Origin: VRUE01 sp963725085 | Lineage (GTDB): Bacteria; Actinomycetota; Thermoleophilia; Solirubrobacterales; 70-9 | DNA length: 64,000 nucleotides | Reading direction: 5' to 3' | Assembly (NCBI GenBank): GCA_963725085.1 | Contig: CAVRXM010000004.1 | Coordinates: 33,163-97,162, forward strand | In this document: in pieces, positions 18,343 to 27,287 of the stretch | How positions within the stretch are numbered: position 1 is the stretch's first letter | Layout of the letters: each line of letters opens with the position of its first letter | Program-made: the position numbers and the translations under genes | The notes under the pieces: model-generated | Seen by the model: only the letters and a program-made list of their open reading frames with translations | What the model was told of the DNA's origin: nothing | The model's database searches: none

Positions 18343-20163
18343 CTATGTCCCGATCGTCGCGCAGACCGCGAACACTTGAAGCGACCAAGTGGGATTGCCG
18401 GCGATCTCGTTCGCCGTCACGCTCCACACCGTGTCTGAGGTCGCCTGGCTGATCGCCGGTACGATGCTGCCCGGATTCGTCGTGACGATTTTGTATCCGC
18501 CGCCGACAACTTTGCGGCCACCCGCACACGTCGCAGTGGCGGTCTTTTCATCTGTCGTGTTTGAACCGGTCGCGGTGCCTTCGACCCTGGCGTAACCGAT
18601 CGCGCCGTTGGCGCCGGTCGGACCGGTGGCGCCAGTTGCTCCTGTCGCACCGGTAGCTCCTGTGGCGCCTGTGGCACCAGTGGATCCTGTTGTACCGGTC
18701 GGGCCGGTGTCGCCGGTCGGGCCCTGCAGTCCTGTGCCTCCGGTCGGGCCGGTGTTGCCGGTCGGGCCCTGCAGTCCTGTGCCTCCGGTCGCGCCCGTTG
18801 CGCCCGTCGGACCCGTGTCGCCGGTCGGTCCCTGCGTGCCGGGGGTGCCGGTCGCTCCGGTATCGCCGGTCGCGCCCGTGGCGCCAGTGGGTCCGGTGTC
18901 GCCGTTGCGCCCGTGTCGCCGGTCGGTCCCTGCGTGCCGGTGGTGCCGGTCGCTCCGGTGTCGCCGGTCGGGCCGGTGTCGCCGGTTGCGCCGGTGTCGC
19001 CGGTCGCGCCCGTGGCGCCAGTCGCGCCGGTGTCGCCAGTTGCGCCCGTGTCGCCGGTCGGTCCCTGTCGTGCCGGTGGTGCCGGTCGCTCCGGTGTCGC
19101 CAGTGGGTCCGGTGTCGCCTTTTGCCCCGGTGTCGCCAGTCGCGCCGGTATCGCCAGTCGCGCCGGTGTCGCCGGTTGCGCCCGTGTCGCCGGTCGGGCC
19201 CTGTGTCGCCGGGGGTGCCGGTCGCTCCGGTATCGCCGGTCGCGCCCGTGTCGCCAGTCGGGTCCGGTGTCGCCGGTTGCGCCCGTGTCGCCGGTCGGTC
19301 CCTGCGTGCCGGGGGTGCCGGTCGCTCCGGTATCGCCGGTCGCGCCCGTGGCGCCAGTGGGTCCGGTGTCGCCGGTTGCGCCGGTGTCGCCGGTCGGTCC
19401 CTGTGTGCCGGGGGTGCCGGTCGCTCCGGTGTCGCCAGTGGGGCCGGTGTCGCCTGTTGCGCCGGTGTCGCCAGTTGCGCCCGTATCGCCAGTCGCGCCC
19501 GTATCGCCAGTTGGCCGGTGTCGCCAGTTGCGCCGGTGTCGCCAGTTGCACCGGTGTCGCCAGTGGCGCCTGTATCGCCAGTCGGCGCCGGTGTCGCCGG
19601 TCGGGCCCTGAGGTCCGCCTGAAGGCCCGGTCGGACCCGTCGGACCGGTCGAGCCAGTGTCACCCGTCGCGCCGGGGGTCCCGTAGCACCCGTTGCGCCG
19701 GTGGCTCCGGTCGCGCCCGTTGGGCCTGCAACCCCAGAAGCACCTGTCGCCCCGGCGGCCCCTGTGGCTCCGGTCGCGCCCTGCGGCCCGGTCGCGCCGG
19801 GACTCCCGGTAGCTCCCGTTGCGCCGGTCGGCCCCTGGCTGCCGGGGTTCCCGGGTTGCCCTGGGGCCCGGGGTTGCCCTGCGCGGCCCAGGATTGCCTT
19901 GCGGCCCCGGTTGCCCTGGGGGCCGGGGCGCCAATGCTGTTTACGTCTTGTTCGTTTTGGGTGCTGACGACCAGGTAACTGCTTTTCGCCCTTCTTGCAC
20001 TTCTATTGGCCCCAACGAAGCGCATGGTGCCCTTCTTGACGCAGATCCCGAACGTCCCGAAATTCGCTCCCTGGGCGGGGGCGGCGATCACCAGAGTAAA
20101 GAGAATCGTGAAAGCCGCACAGAGGCCAAGTGCTGTTCGGCGCGCTGCGGGCGAGGCGGTCAT
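18343..20163 (-). CDS. Secreted collagen-like (Gly-X-Y repeat) protein, repeat region frameshifted
   Basis: Start ATG 20161-20163 with AAGGAG nine bases upstream. A signal peptide (RTALGLCAAFTILFTLVIAAPAQGA) leads to a short head with one Cys (GTFGICVKKGTMRFVG), then some 440 residues of Gly-X-Y triplets built from GATGDTGPT, GTPGTQGPT and GNPGPQGNP units. A globular tail follows (ATATCAGGRKVVGGGYKI ... WSLQVFAVCATIGT). Bacterial collagen-like proteins form trimeric rods on cells or spores; here Thr replaces Pro/Hyp in many Y positions. Several one-base changes shuffle the triplet frame within 18600-19930. Because tandem repeats misassemble easily, an intact gene is the simplest reading, though length variation is also plausible. 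Confidence 0.8.
18600..19930 (-). repeat. Tandem 9-base-based repeat array coding for collagen triplets
   Basis: The plus strand shows runs of short units such as GTGTCGCCGGT, GTTGCGCCGGT and GGTCCCTGCGTGCCGGG, repeated dozens of times with small changes. On the minus strand they code Gly-Asp-Thr, Gly-Ala-Thr and Gly-Pro-Thr triplets. A longer module of about 60-130 bases ending in GGTCCCTG recurs near 18830, 18930, 19060, 19200, 19300 and 19400, showing segmental duplication. Confidence 0.85.
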
Positions 20164-20264
20164 CGGAATGAAATCTCCTTGCTCTCCGGGATCAATTCGA
20201 CTCTTCGAGGCCGCGGGCGACGGCACCGGTCTGGCGACAACCTACATCACGGAATGGACAAATG

Positions 20265-20304
20265 GGCTTAGTCAGTGGCCAAACCTACGAGGTTTCGCTA
20301 AGCC
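20265..20304. repeat. Nested hairpin upstream of the collagen-like gene
   Basis: Outer arms GGCTTAG (20265-20271) and CTAAGCC (20298-20304) enclose a second perfect stem, AAACCT-ACG-AGGTTT (20281-20295). It lies in the 175-base gap between the SCP2-like gene's stop and the collagen-like gene's start, both on the minus strand. It could end the first transcript or shape the leader of the second. The rest of the gap shows no other feature. Confidence 0.4.
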
Positions 20305-20338
20305 GAGCCCCAAAAATCGAGGCTTCTGCGCCGGTCCG

Positions 20339-20700
20339 TTAGTGCACTTTTTTCAGCCGCAGGCGCTGCTCCTGGCGCTCGATCACCTGGGCGATCAGCT
20401 TCTTCACGTTTGAGTCGCCGACGACCTTGATGTGGCCGGTCTCGTATGCCTTGCGATAGCTGCCGATCGTCCCGCGCTCGGCGAGCTCGTTGAACTGAGG
20501 GCGATCGATCTCGACCAGGACCCGCTCGTCCTGAGCAAGGTCCTTGGTGATCCGGCCCTGGCACCTCGACCCGATAGAGCTGGATGTCCCCCCGGCCCTT
20601 CAGTTCCAGGCCGAAGACGAGTTTCAGTTTCTGCAGCGCAGGGACTTCCCATCAACCGCTCGACCGCGGTCGCGATCTGCCTCCTCGTGTCTCCCGCCAT
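20339..20700 (-). CDS. Small SCP2-like (sterol-carrier fold) protein, two frameshifts
   Basis: No single frame covers this gene, but the joined reading is convincing. It begins MAGDTRRQIATAVERLM at 20700. After a frame change near 20645 it reads VPALQKLKLVFGLELKGRG then DIQLYRVEVPGP. After a second change near 20565 it reads RITKDLAQDERVLVEIDRP, FNELAERGTIGSYRKAYE, GHIKVVGDSNVKKLIAQVIE and ends QEQRLRLKKVH-stop (20339-20341). The roughly 118-residue pattern (hydrophobic strands, then GHIKVxGD, then a C-terminal helix) resembles small actinobacterial SCP2/lipid-binding proteins; that family call is tentative. It diverges from hipB. Confidence 0.6.
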
Positions 20701-20806
20701 GCGCCGCCGATGCTAGCCGAGCGGCCTAAAGAAGTCAGGCCGGCCGGGCGAAAAGCGACGGCAGCAACCTCGCGCCCGATCAGACATACGCCTCATATAG
20801 GACTAC

Positions 20807-20845
20807 TTAGACCGTCTAAACATTCGTATGTGAGTACTTAATCAC
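20807..20845. promoter_or_regulatory. Operator-like repeats upstream of hipBA
   Basis: In a locally AT-rich stretch before hipB, TTAGACCGTCTAA (20807-20819) is an inverted repeat with 5-base arms, and GTGAGTACTTAATCAC (20830-20845) has GTGA/TCAC ends. HipB-type antitoxins repress their own operon through such sites. A CATATA at about 20794 could serve as a -10 element. The hipB ATG is at 20864. Confidence 0.35.
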
Positions 20846-20863
20846 TAGGATGGAAACTCTCCG

Positions 20864-21217
20864 ATGCAGCCACAAAAAACGCGCAAAGCCGCTCCCAGGG
20901 CAGTAAAACAGGCGGGGCGCCGGGTCGCCGACGACCTGAGGTCGTGGCGCAAACTCCGCGGCCTCACCCAGGCCCAACTGGCGGATCGCTCCGGGGTCAG
21001 CCTTGCGACCGTGTCCCGCCTCGAAAGCGGCGACGGCAACGTCAGGCTCGAGAGCCTGCTCCGGATCCTCCGCGCCCTCGGAATCATGGACAGCCTGACC
21101 AAGGCCCTCGACCCATATGAATCCGACGTCGGGCGGATGAGGTCTGAGGAAGAACTGCCGCAGCGGATCCGACCGGCACGGCTGACCCGACGAGCCGATG
21201 GCCGATCGAGCGGCTGA
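20864..21217 (+). CDS. hipB: HipB-like XRE-family antitoxin
   Basis: A 117-residue DNA-binding protein with a Cro/C1-type helix-turn-helix at about residues 27-80: LRSWRKLRGLTQAQLADRSGVSLATVSRLESGDG, then LESLLRILRALGIMDSL. The C-terminal ~30 residues are basic and probably contact the toxin. The coding end overlaps the hipA start by 20 bases, the usual antitoxin-then-toxin order. It should repress the operon and neutralise HipA. The AT-rich upstream gap with inverted repeats fits autoregulation. Confidence 0.85.
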   Translation: MQPQKTRKAAPRAVKQAGRRVADDLRSWRKLRGLTQAQLADRSGVSLATVSRLESGDGNVRLESLLRILRALGIMDSLTKALDPYESDVGRMRSEEELPQRIRPARLTRRADGRSSG

Positions 21218-22441
21218 CGTCTACGTCCAGATCGTCGGCCAGGATTTCCTTGCTGGCTCGCTCTGGTCCCATCGTGGGCGGGGGCCGAGTCGGCGACCTT
21301 CGCCTACGAGCCGGCGTACCTCGCGAGCAGCGGGGCGTATGCGCTCGACCCGGCCCTGCCCCTGGTACAGGGTCCGATCCAGACGCCGCTGTCGCAGAGG
21401 ATGTTCGGCGTCCTCTCGGACTGCTCTCCCGACAGCTGGGGCAGGAAGCTGATCGGGCGTCAGGCATTCGACGCGCCGCCGAGCGAGGCGAGCTACCTGC
21501 TCGGGGTGAGGGACGACCTCCGCCAGGGGGCCCTGCGCTTGCGAGACCCGGACACCAGGAGTTTTATCGCCGCCACCGAAAGGCCCGTTCCCCGGCTGCT
21601 CGACCTCCCGAGACTGCTCGAGATCTCGGCCCGGCTCGAGCGCGACAGCGCGACTCCCGATGAGCTCGACGAGCTATCCGAAGCAGGGGGCTCCCTGGGC
21701 GGGTCCCGGCCGAAGGTCCACGTCGTCGGCCCGAACGGCCGGCTCGCGATCGCGAAGCTCCCGCGGACGGAAGAGGACGCGCACGACGTAGAGGCCTGGG
21801 AGGCAGTCGCCCTCGAGCTCGCTCGGCGGGCGGGCCTGGAGACGGCCGAGAGCGCCCTCCACACTGTCGAAGGCAGGTCGGTGCTGATCGTCGACCGCTT
21901 CGATCGCGTCGGCGAGGAACGCGTCGGGTACGTCAGCGCGAAGACGCTCCTCGAGGCGGGGGACGACGAGCAGAGGTCATACCTCGACCTCGTCGAGGTC
22001 ATCGAAGAGCAATCCGACCGGGTCACCGCCGACCTGCGGGAGCTATGGCGGCGGATCGCGTTCTCGATCCTGGTCAGCAACACGGACGATCACCTCCGCA
22101 ATCATGGGTTCCTGCGGCTGTCGAGCGGAGGCTGGAGCCTCTCGCCGGCCTTCGACATCAACCCCGAGCCCGCCCGCGGCAGGAAGCAGCTGAAGACCTC
22201 GATCGACGGGCGCTCGCCGGAGGCGAGCCTCGAGACCCTGTTCGGGGTCGCCGATCTCTTCGGCATCGCCGACGCCGACCTGAGGACGACGATCGGGCGG
22301 GCCAGCGCCGCCACCAGGAGGTGGCGTGAGGTGGCCGCCGATCACGGTCTGGTTCAGGCCGAGATCGACTCGATGGAGCCCGCCTTCGAGCACGAGTCAG
22401 CCGAGCTCGCCCGCGAGGTCGTTCGCCTATCGGCGGGCTAG
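21198..22441 (+). CDS. hipA: HipA-like Ser/Thr kinase toxin, one frameshift
   Basis: HipA toxins phosphorylate a translation target (glutamyl-tRNA synthetase in E. coli), causing growth arrest. The start at 21198 gives ADVYVQIVGQDFLAGSLW. Near 21280 the frame changes and continues ESATFAYEPAYLASSGAYALDPALPL, the normal HipA N-subdomain. Later motifs are GGSLGGSRPKVHV (ATP-loop), VLIVDRFDR, NTDDHLRNHGFL (catalytic Asp and Asn) and LSPAFDINPEP (metal-binding Asp). All kinase residues are present, so loss of function rests only on the one indel, probably a read error. Reconstructed length is about 414 residues. Confidence 0.85.
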
Positions 22442-22454
22442 CGCCGGGTGGCGC

Positions 22455-23666
22455 CTAGATCTTGTGGCGCTGAAGGAGCTTTTTGCCGATCACCATGCGC
22501 TGGATCTCGGAGGTCCCCTCGCCGATCAGCAGCAGCGGCGCGTCTCTATATAGGCGCTCGATCTCGTACTCCTTCGAGTAGCCGTAGCCGCCGTGGATGC
22601 GGAAGCTTTCCTCGACGCAGAACTTGCCGGTCTCCGACGCCAGGAGCTTCGCCATCCCGGCCTCGAGGTCTGAACGCTCGCCGGCGTCCTTCATCCGCGC
22701 CGCCTTGCGGGTCACCAGCCGGGCGGCCTCGATCTGGGTCGCCATATCGGCGAGCTTGAACTGGATCGCCTGGTGCTGGGCGATCGGCTTGCCGAAGGTC
22801 TTCCGTTCCTGGCTGTAGCGGAGCGCGAGCTCGAGCGCGCGCTGGGCGATCCCGACGCCGCGGGCGGCGACGTTGACCCGGCCGACCTCGAGCGCGTCCA
22901 TCATCTGGATGAAGCCCTGGCCGATGCCGGCCTCCTCGCCGCCGAGGATCCGCTCCGGCGGGCAGCGGTAGCCGTCGTAGACGAGCTCGGTCGACTCGAC
23001 CCCCTTGTAGCCCATCTTCTTGATCTTCGGGGGAACAACGAGGCCTGCGTACTGCCCCTCGTTGACGTCCTTCCAGGGCTCCTTCTCGGTAAGGAAGCAG
23101 GTCATCCCCTTATATGGGGGGTCGGCCTTGGTGTCGGTCTTCATCAGGACGAAGACGACGCCCGAGCCGAGGCCGTTGGTCACCCACATCTTCTGGCCGT
23201 TCAGCTCCCAGGCGTCGTCGACCTTCTTCGCCGTCGCCTTGATCCCCTGGACGTCGGAGCCGACCTCGGGCTCCGACAGCGAGAAGGCGGCCCGGATCTC
23301 ACCGGTCGCCATCTTCGGCAGGAAGTGCTGTTTCTGCTCGTCGGTCCCGAACTTCATCAGCAGGTAGGAGCCGATGAAGTGGGTGTTGACGATGCCGGAA
23401 ATCGAGATCCACCCGCGCGAGAGCTCTTCGACGATCATCGAGTAGGTCGTCAGGTCGAGTCCCATCCCGCCGTACTCCTCGGGGATCGTGACCCCGAACA
23501 GGCCGAGCTCCTTCATCTGCTCGACGATCGGCTCCGGGAAGGAGTCCTCGTGGTCGTAGTGCTCGGCGTTGGGGAGGATCTGCTCGTCGACGAACTGGCG
23601 CACCATCTCGGTGATGTCGCGCTGGATGTCGGTCTGCTCGGTAAAGGCGGCGGTCTCTACGGCCAT
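22455..23666 (-). CDS. Acyl-CoA dehydrogenase, candidate (2S)-methylsuccinyl-CoA dehydrogenase
   Basis: A complete 403-residue flavoprotein. It has the helical N-domain (VRQFVDEQILPNAEHYD), the FAD-binding strands FSLSEPEVGSD and MWVTNG, and the C-terminal domain with GVGIAQRALELALRYSQERKTFG, then RIHGGYGYSKEYEIERLYRDA and GEGTSEIQ. The usual catalytic Glu is Glu383 in GEGTSE. The EMC pathway needs an ACAD for methylsuccinyl-CoA to mesaconyl-CoA. Synteny with ccr, ecm, MaoC and the malyl-CoA-lyase-like gene makes this the candidate, but sequence alone does not exclude a butyryl- or branched-chain substrate. It is shorter than proteobacterial Mcd. Its end faces hipA with a 13-base gap. Confidence 0.85.
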   Translation of the reverse strand: MAVETAAFTEQTDIQRDITEMVRQFVDEQILPNAEHYDHEDSFPEPIVEQMKELGLFGVTIPEEYGGMGLDLTTYSMIVEELSRGWISISGIVNTHFIGSYLLMKFGTDEQKQHFLPKMATGEIRAAFSLSEPEVGSDVQGIKATAKKVDDAWELNGQKMWVTNGLGSGVVFVLMKTDTKADPPYKGMTCFLTEKEPWKDVNEGQYAGLVVPPKIKKMGYKGVESTELVYDGYRCPPERILGGEEAGIGQGFIQMMDALEVGRVNVAARGVGIAQRALELALRYSQERKTFGKPIAQHQAIQFKLADMATQIEAARLVTRKAARMKDAGERSDLEAGMAKLLASETGKFCVEESFRIHGGYGYSKEYEIERLYRDAPLLLIGEGTSEIQRMVIGKKLLQRHKI

Positions 23667-23735
23667 TTCTCCTGCTCGGTTCGGGTTGGGATCTTGAATC
23701 CCGGATCTTAGGCCGTTTGCGCTGACCTCAAAGAC

Positions 23736-24161
23736 TCAGCGGCCGGCGAGTCTGCCGGAGGGCCTCCCGCCCCACACGGGCGGGATCTCCGGCGAGCTCT
23801 GAAGCTCCCTGAGCCGAGCCGCAAGGCGGTCGGCGCGGGCGCTGAAGTCACGCAGCGAGTCGTCGTCTTCGATGCTCGTCCTCGGCGCCGTGGCCGAGGT
23901 CGGGGACTCGACGGGCTGCGCCGCCGCGCCGCTCGTCCGCTCCAGCATCGACTCGCTCGCCCGCTCGGCGAGCTCGGCGGCGCGCTTGGCCTGCTCGGCG
24001 GCGTCGATCGCCGCCGCGCCGACCGTCATCACCGCGGCCTCGGAGGCTCGAGCGGTCGCGAGGGCCTCGTCGATGCGGGCGACGAGCTCACTCACCAGCG
24101 GTGGGCGCGCGTCGCCCTGCAGGACCCAGTCACTCGTGCTGTCCCGCTCATCGCTCTCCAT
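23736..24161 (-). CDS. Small Ala/Glu-rich helical protein of unknown function
   Basis: The 141-residue protein has no signal peptide or membrane span. Residues ~20-75 form an Ala-rich amphipathic helix (ELVARIDEALATARASEAAV ... AEQAKRAAELAERASESM) likely to coil. An acidic linker follows (TSIEDDDSL), then a second helix (DFSARADRLAARLRELQ) and a Gly/Arg tail. It lies upstream of the acyl-CoA dehydrogenase on the same strand, 69 bases away, and diverges from the malyl-CoA-lyase-like gene. The start ATG follows an acidic ESDERDSTSD N-terminus. No function can be proposed. Confidence 0.55.
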   Translation of the reverse strand: MESDERDSTSDWVLQGDARPPLVSELVARIDEALATARASEAAVMTVGAAAIDAAEQAKRAAELAERASESMLERTSGAAAQPVESPTSATAPRTSIEDDDSLRDFSARADRLAARLRELQSSPEIPPVWGGRPSGRLAGR

Positions 24162-24267
24162 CGGCCCCTGAATGTAGGGAGCGGCAAGGCGGCAAACCGC
24201 AGGGGCCTCCGCGTGGCTCGCTCCAATAGATTCCGTTCACTTCCACCCGATCTACCCGAGGAGCAGC

Positions 24268-25320
24268 TTGAGACACCCCAGAGACTTCTTCCAGCCGCAG
24301 GCGATCGGCGCCCCCGAGCCGCTGCGCGAGATCCCGGTCACGCCGTCGCGGATGATCCATTTCCTCGACTTCTCGAACGAGAAGATGGTCGCCAAGGCGT
24401 CCGACATCGCCGCCCAGACCGACATCCTGCTCGGCAACCTCGAGGACGCGATCCCGGTCGACCGCAAGGAGGCCGCCCGCGAGGGGCTGATCAGGGCGGC
24501 GAAGGAGTCCGACTTCGGCAAGACCTCGCTCTGGACCCGGGTCAACTCGCTCGAGAGCCCCTGGGTGCTCGACGACCTCACCACCCTGGTCACCGAGATC
24601 GGCGACAAGCTCGAGGTCGTGATGGTCCCGAAGGTCGAGGGCGCCTGGGACATCGCCTATGTCGACCGCCTCCTCGCCCAACTCGAGGCCAAGGCCGATC
24701 TCGACCGGCCGATCCTGATCCACGCAATCCTCGAGACAGCCCAGGGCGTCGTCAACGTCGAGGAGATCGCCTTCGCCAGCCCCCGCATGCAGGGGATGAG
24801 CTTCGGCCCCGCCGACCTCGCCGCCTCACGGCGGATGAAGACAACAAGGGTCGGAGGCGGCCACCCCGGCTACCGCTCGATGGAGGATCCGGAGGATCCC
24901 GAGAACCCGGAGGCCGACCGCGTCAGCGCCCAGCAGGACCCATGGCACTACTCGATCGCTCGCATGGTCGACGCCTGCGCCTCGGCCGGGATCCTCCCCT
25001 TCTATGGCCCGTTCGGCGACATCAAGGACACGGCCGGCTGCGAAACCCAGTTCCGCGCCGCCTTCCTGCTCGGTTGCGTCGGCGCCTGGTCCCTGCACCC
25101 GGTACAGATCGGGATTGCGAAGAAGGTGTTCAGCCCGCCGCCGGAGGAAGTCAAGTTCGCGAAGAAGGTGCTGGAGGCGATCCCCGACGGCGCCGGCGTC
25201 CACATGATCGACGGCAAGATGCAGGACGACGCGACCTGGAAGCAGTGCAAGGTGATGGTCGACCTGGCGACGATGCTGGCCGAGAAGGACCCGGATCTGG
25301 CCGAGGCCTACGAGCTGTGA
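24268..25320 (+). CDS. mcl: HpcH/HpaI-CitE family lyase, candidate L-malyl-CoA/beta-methylmalyl-CoA lyase
   Basis: In the EMC pathway this enzyme cleaves beta-methylmalyl-CoA to glyoxylate and propionyl-CoA and joins glyoxylate with acetyl-CoA to malyl-CoA. The TIM-barrel motifs are in order: ILLGNLEDAIPVDRK (Glu59-Asp60), TRVNSLESPW (Arg91), VMVPKVEGAWD, HAILETAQGVVNVEEI (Glu156, metal ligand), GMSFGPADLAAS (Asp183) and GAWSLHPVQIGIAKKVFSP. Compared with bacterial Mcl it has a ~20-residue insertion after RRMKTTRVGGGHPGYRS. The TTG start at 24268 has GAGGAG just upstream. There is no citF or citD nearby, so a citrate-lyase beta subunit is unlikely. Confidence 0.85.
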   Translation: MRHPRDFFQPQAIGAPEPLREIPVTPSRMIHFLDFSNEKMVAKASDIAAQTDILLGNLEDAIPVDRKEAAREGLIRAAKESDFGKTSLWTRVNSLESPWVLDDLTTLVTEIGDKLEVVMVPKVEGAWDIAYVDRLLAQLEAKADLDRPILIHAILETAQGVVNVEEIAFASPRMQGMSFGPADLAASRRMKTTRVGGGHPGYRSMEDPEDPENPEADRVSAQQDPWHYSIARMVDACASAGILPFYGPFGDIKDTAGCETQFRAAFLLGCVGAWSLHPVQIGIAKKVFSPPPEEVKFAKKVLEAIPDGAGVHMIDGKMQDDATWKQCKVMVDLATMLAEKDPDLAEAYEL

Positions 25321-25421
25321 GGATCTCGTCCACACTCGCCGTCGCGCTGCTTCTGCCCGCCGCGATCACCGCCACCGATTCCGCCGGGCACTAGCTGAGC
25401 TTCAGCGTCGTCATCGGCTGA
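25317..25421 (+). pseudogene. Collapsed remnant of a secreted-protein gene related to its downstream neighbour
   Basis: A GTG (25317-25319) overlapping the mcl stop opens a signal-like VRISSTLAVALLLPAA, which joins directly to AITATDSAGH-stop-LSFSVVIG-stop. The second part matches the C-terminus of the next gene (TITATDSAAQ ... HQLGFTVVSG-stop) in frame, with CAG changed to TAG. It therefore looks like a gene that lost its middle by deletion, keeping both ends. The bases to 25459 show nothing else but the next promoter region. Confidence 0.5.
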
Positions 25422-25459
25422 TTTGCGCCAGAGGCGGACTGCGCGCATAATCCTTGCCA

Positions 25460-27287
25460 ATGCGTTGGGGAACCGCAGTGATGGCTGCGGCGGCCCTCGT
25501 CCTCTTTTCCGCCGCCGACGCCTCCGCCGAAACCCGCTTCGTCGCCAAAGGCGGCGCCGATTCGCTTGGACTGCGCCAACTCGGGATCGCCCTGCGCGAC
25601 GATCACCTACGCGGTCGGCCAGGCGAACAACGGCGACACGATCCAGATCGGGACGGGGACATTCGTCGAGTCGGTTCTGACCGACAAAGTGCTCACCTTC
25701 GTCGGCGCCGGAAGTGGGACTCTGGAAGGCATTCCCGCCCTCACGGTGATCCGAGGGCCTGCCGGAACCACCGGCACCGGCGCCACCGCGCTGGAACTGC
25801 CCAACGGGGGCACGGTGAGATCGCTCCGAGCCGAGGGGGGCAGAGGCGCCAATGAGACCCTTACGTCAGGCGAACCCGGTGGTGACGGGATTCACTTCGA
25901 ATCCACCTCTCCGAACCAGGCCGCGCTGAACCTCGATCATGTGGTCGTCGTCGGCGGCGACGGGGGGGCCGGCAAAACCCCAGACATCTTCGAACGCGGA
26001 GGCGCCGGCAGCGGGATTCGGGTTGACGGCCAGCCGGGCGCAGTTGCCCTCTCCGCATTTGACAGCGCATTCGCGAGCGGAGCGGGCACCGGAGGCGGCG
26101 GGGCGATCTTGGTCTTTGGGCCCAACGCAACCGCCAACATTGTCGGCTCGAAGCTGGAAGGCGCGGATCCGATTTCCGGGTACGGGATCACCGGGTTCGA
26201 CGGGGCGCGGATGAACCTCGACAGTGTCGAGATCGATGCCCAGCGCACGGGCGCGGCGATCTACGACGGCACGATGACGATCAGGCGGAGTCGCCTCCAG
26301 GCGGGGTTCCCGCTGCAGGTCACAGGCACCTCCGGCAAGACCGCGACGGGGGAGATCCTTGACAGTCTCGTCATTTCCATCGAGGGGGTGGCCGCCGAAA
26401 CCGAATCCTATGAAGCAGGGTCCACCGCGTCGCTCAGCGTCGAGGGCTCGACCATCGTCGCGCTCTTAGCGGGTGGGGCCGTCGTGGCCGAGCGCGAAGA
26501 AGGCTCTGGACCGGCGACGGTGACGATGCGAAACTCGATCGCCCGCCATCTGGGCCCGCCGCCTTTCACCCAAACGGACCTCATCGCCGACGGCGGGACG
26601 ATCGACGCCGACTTCTCGAGCTTCACCACGAAGCTCGAGGAAAACGGGGGCACCGCCACGGCGCCGGGGAGCGCCGCGAACTTGGTCGGTGACGCCCTCT
26701 TCGTCGATCCCGCCAGGGGCGACTTCTCCCTCCAGGGAACGTCGCCGCTGATCGACCGTGGCGATCCGTCGCTTGCCGCGCCGGGGGAGCTCGACCTCAC
26801 GGGCTCGTCCCGATCGCTGGACGGCAACCGCGACTGCGTCCCGGCCCCCGACATCGGCGCTTACGAGGTCACCGGCCAAGGCATCGCCTGCGACCCGCCG
26901 CCGACCATCTCGAAGCTCGGCCTGACCAACAAGGTCTTTGCCCCGAAGGGCGGGAAACCGGCAAGGAAGGCCGCCTCGGGCTCGGCCAAGCGGGCCCGGG
27001 TCAAGCGGGGGACGAAATTCACTTACACCCTGTCGGAGCCCGCCACCGTCAAGATCGTGGTCGAACGACGGAAGGCCGGCAAACGGAAGCGGGCCAAACC
27101 CCGCTTCGTCAAGGTCACGACGCTTTCGGCCCAGGAGCAGTCCGGCAAGCAATCGGCACCGTTCTCAGGCGTGGTCAAGGGCAGGCCGCTGAAGGCGGGT
27201 AAGTACCGGGCGACGATCACCGCCACCGACTCGGCCGCTCAAGCCTCGGCGTCGCACCAGCTGGGCTTCACCGTCGTCAGCGGCTGA
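25460..27287 (+). CDS. Secreted right-handed beta-helix protein, one frameshift
   Basis: A signal peptide (MRWGTAVMAAAALVLFSAADASAETRFVAKGG) is followed, after a one-base frame change near 25572, by LDCANSGSPCATITYAVGQANNGDTIQIGTGTF. This is the opening of pectate-lyase-like parallel beta-helices of the choice-of-anchor-Q kind. Coils run to about 26850 and end with the typical SPLIDRGDPSLAA ... DIGAYEVTG block. A Lys/Arg-rich tail (GKRKRAKPRF) and an Ig/filamin-like C-terminal domain (KAGKYRATITATDSAAQA) follow, perhaps for wall attachment. No catalytic residues for pectate cleavage are evident. Reconstructed length is about 608 residues. The gap to the next gene (27288-27440) is AT-richer and probably holds a promoter. 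Confidence 0.78.

Noticed and set aside
18600..19930. CRISPR-like repeat array
   Set aside because: The units are 9-base multiples with no fixed spacer and code for Gly-X-Y triplets. They belong to the collagen-like gene.
24268..25320. Citrate lyase beta subunit (CitE)
   Set aside because: There are no citD/citF neighbours, and the sequence pattern and EMC context favour malyl-CoA lyase.
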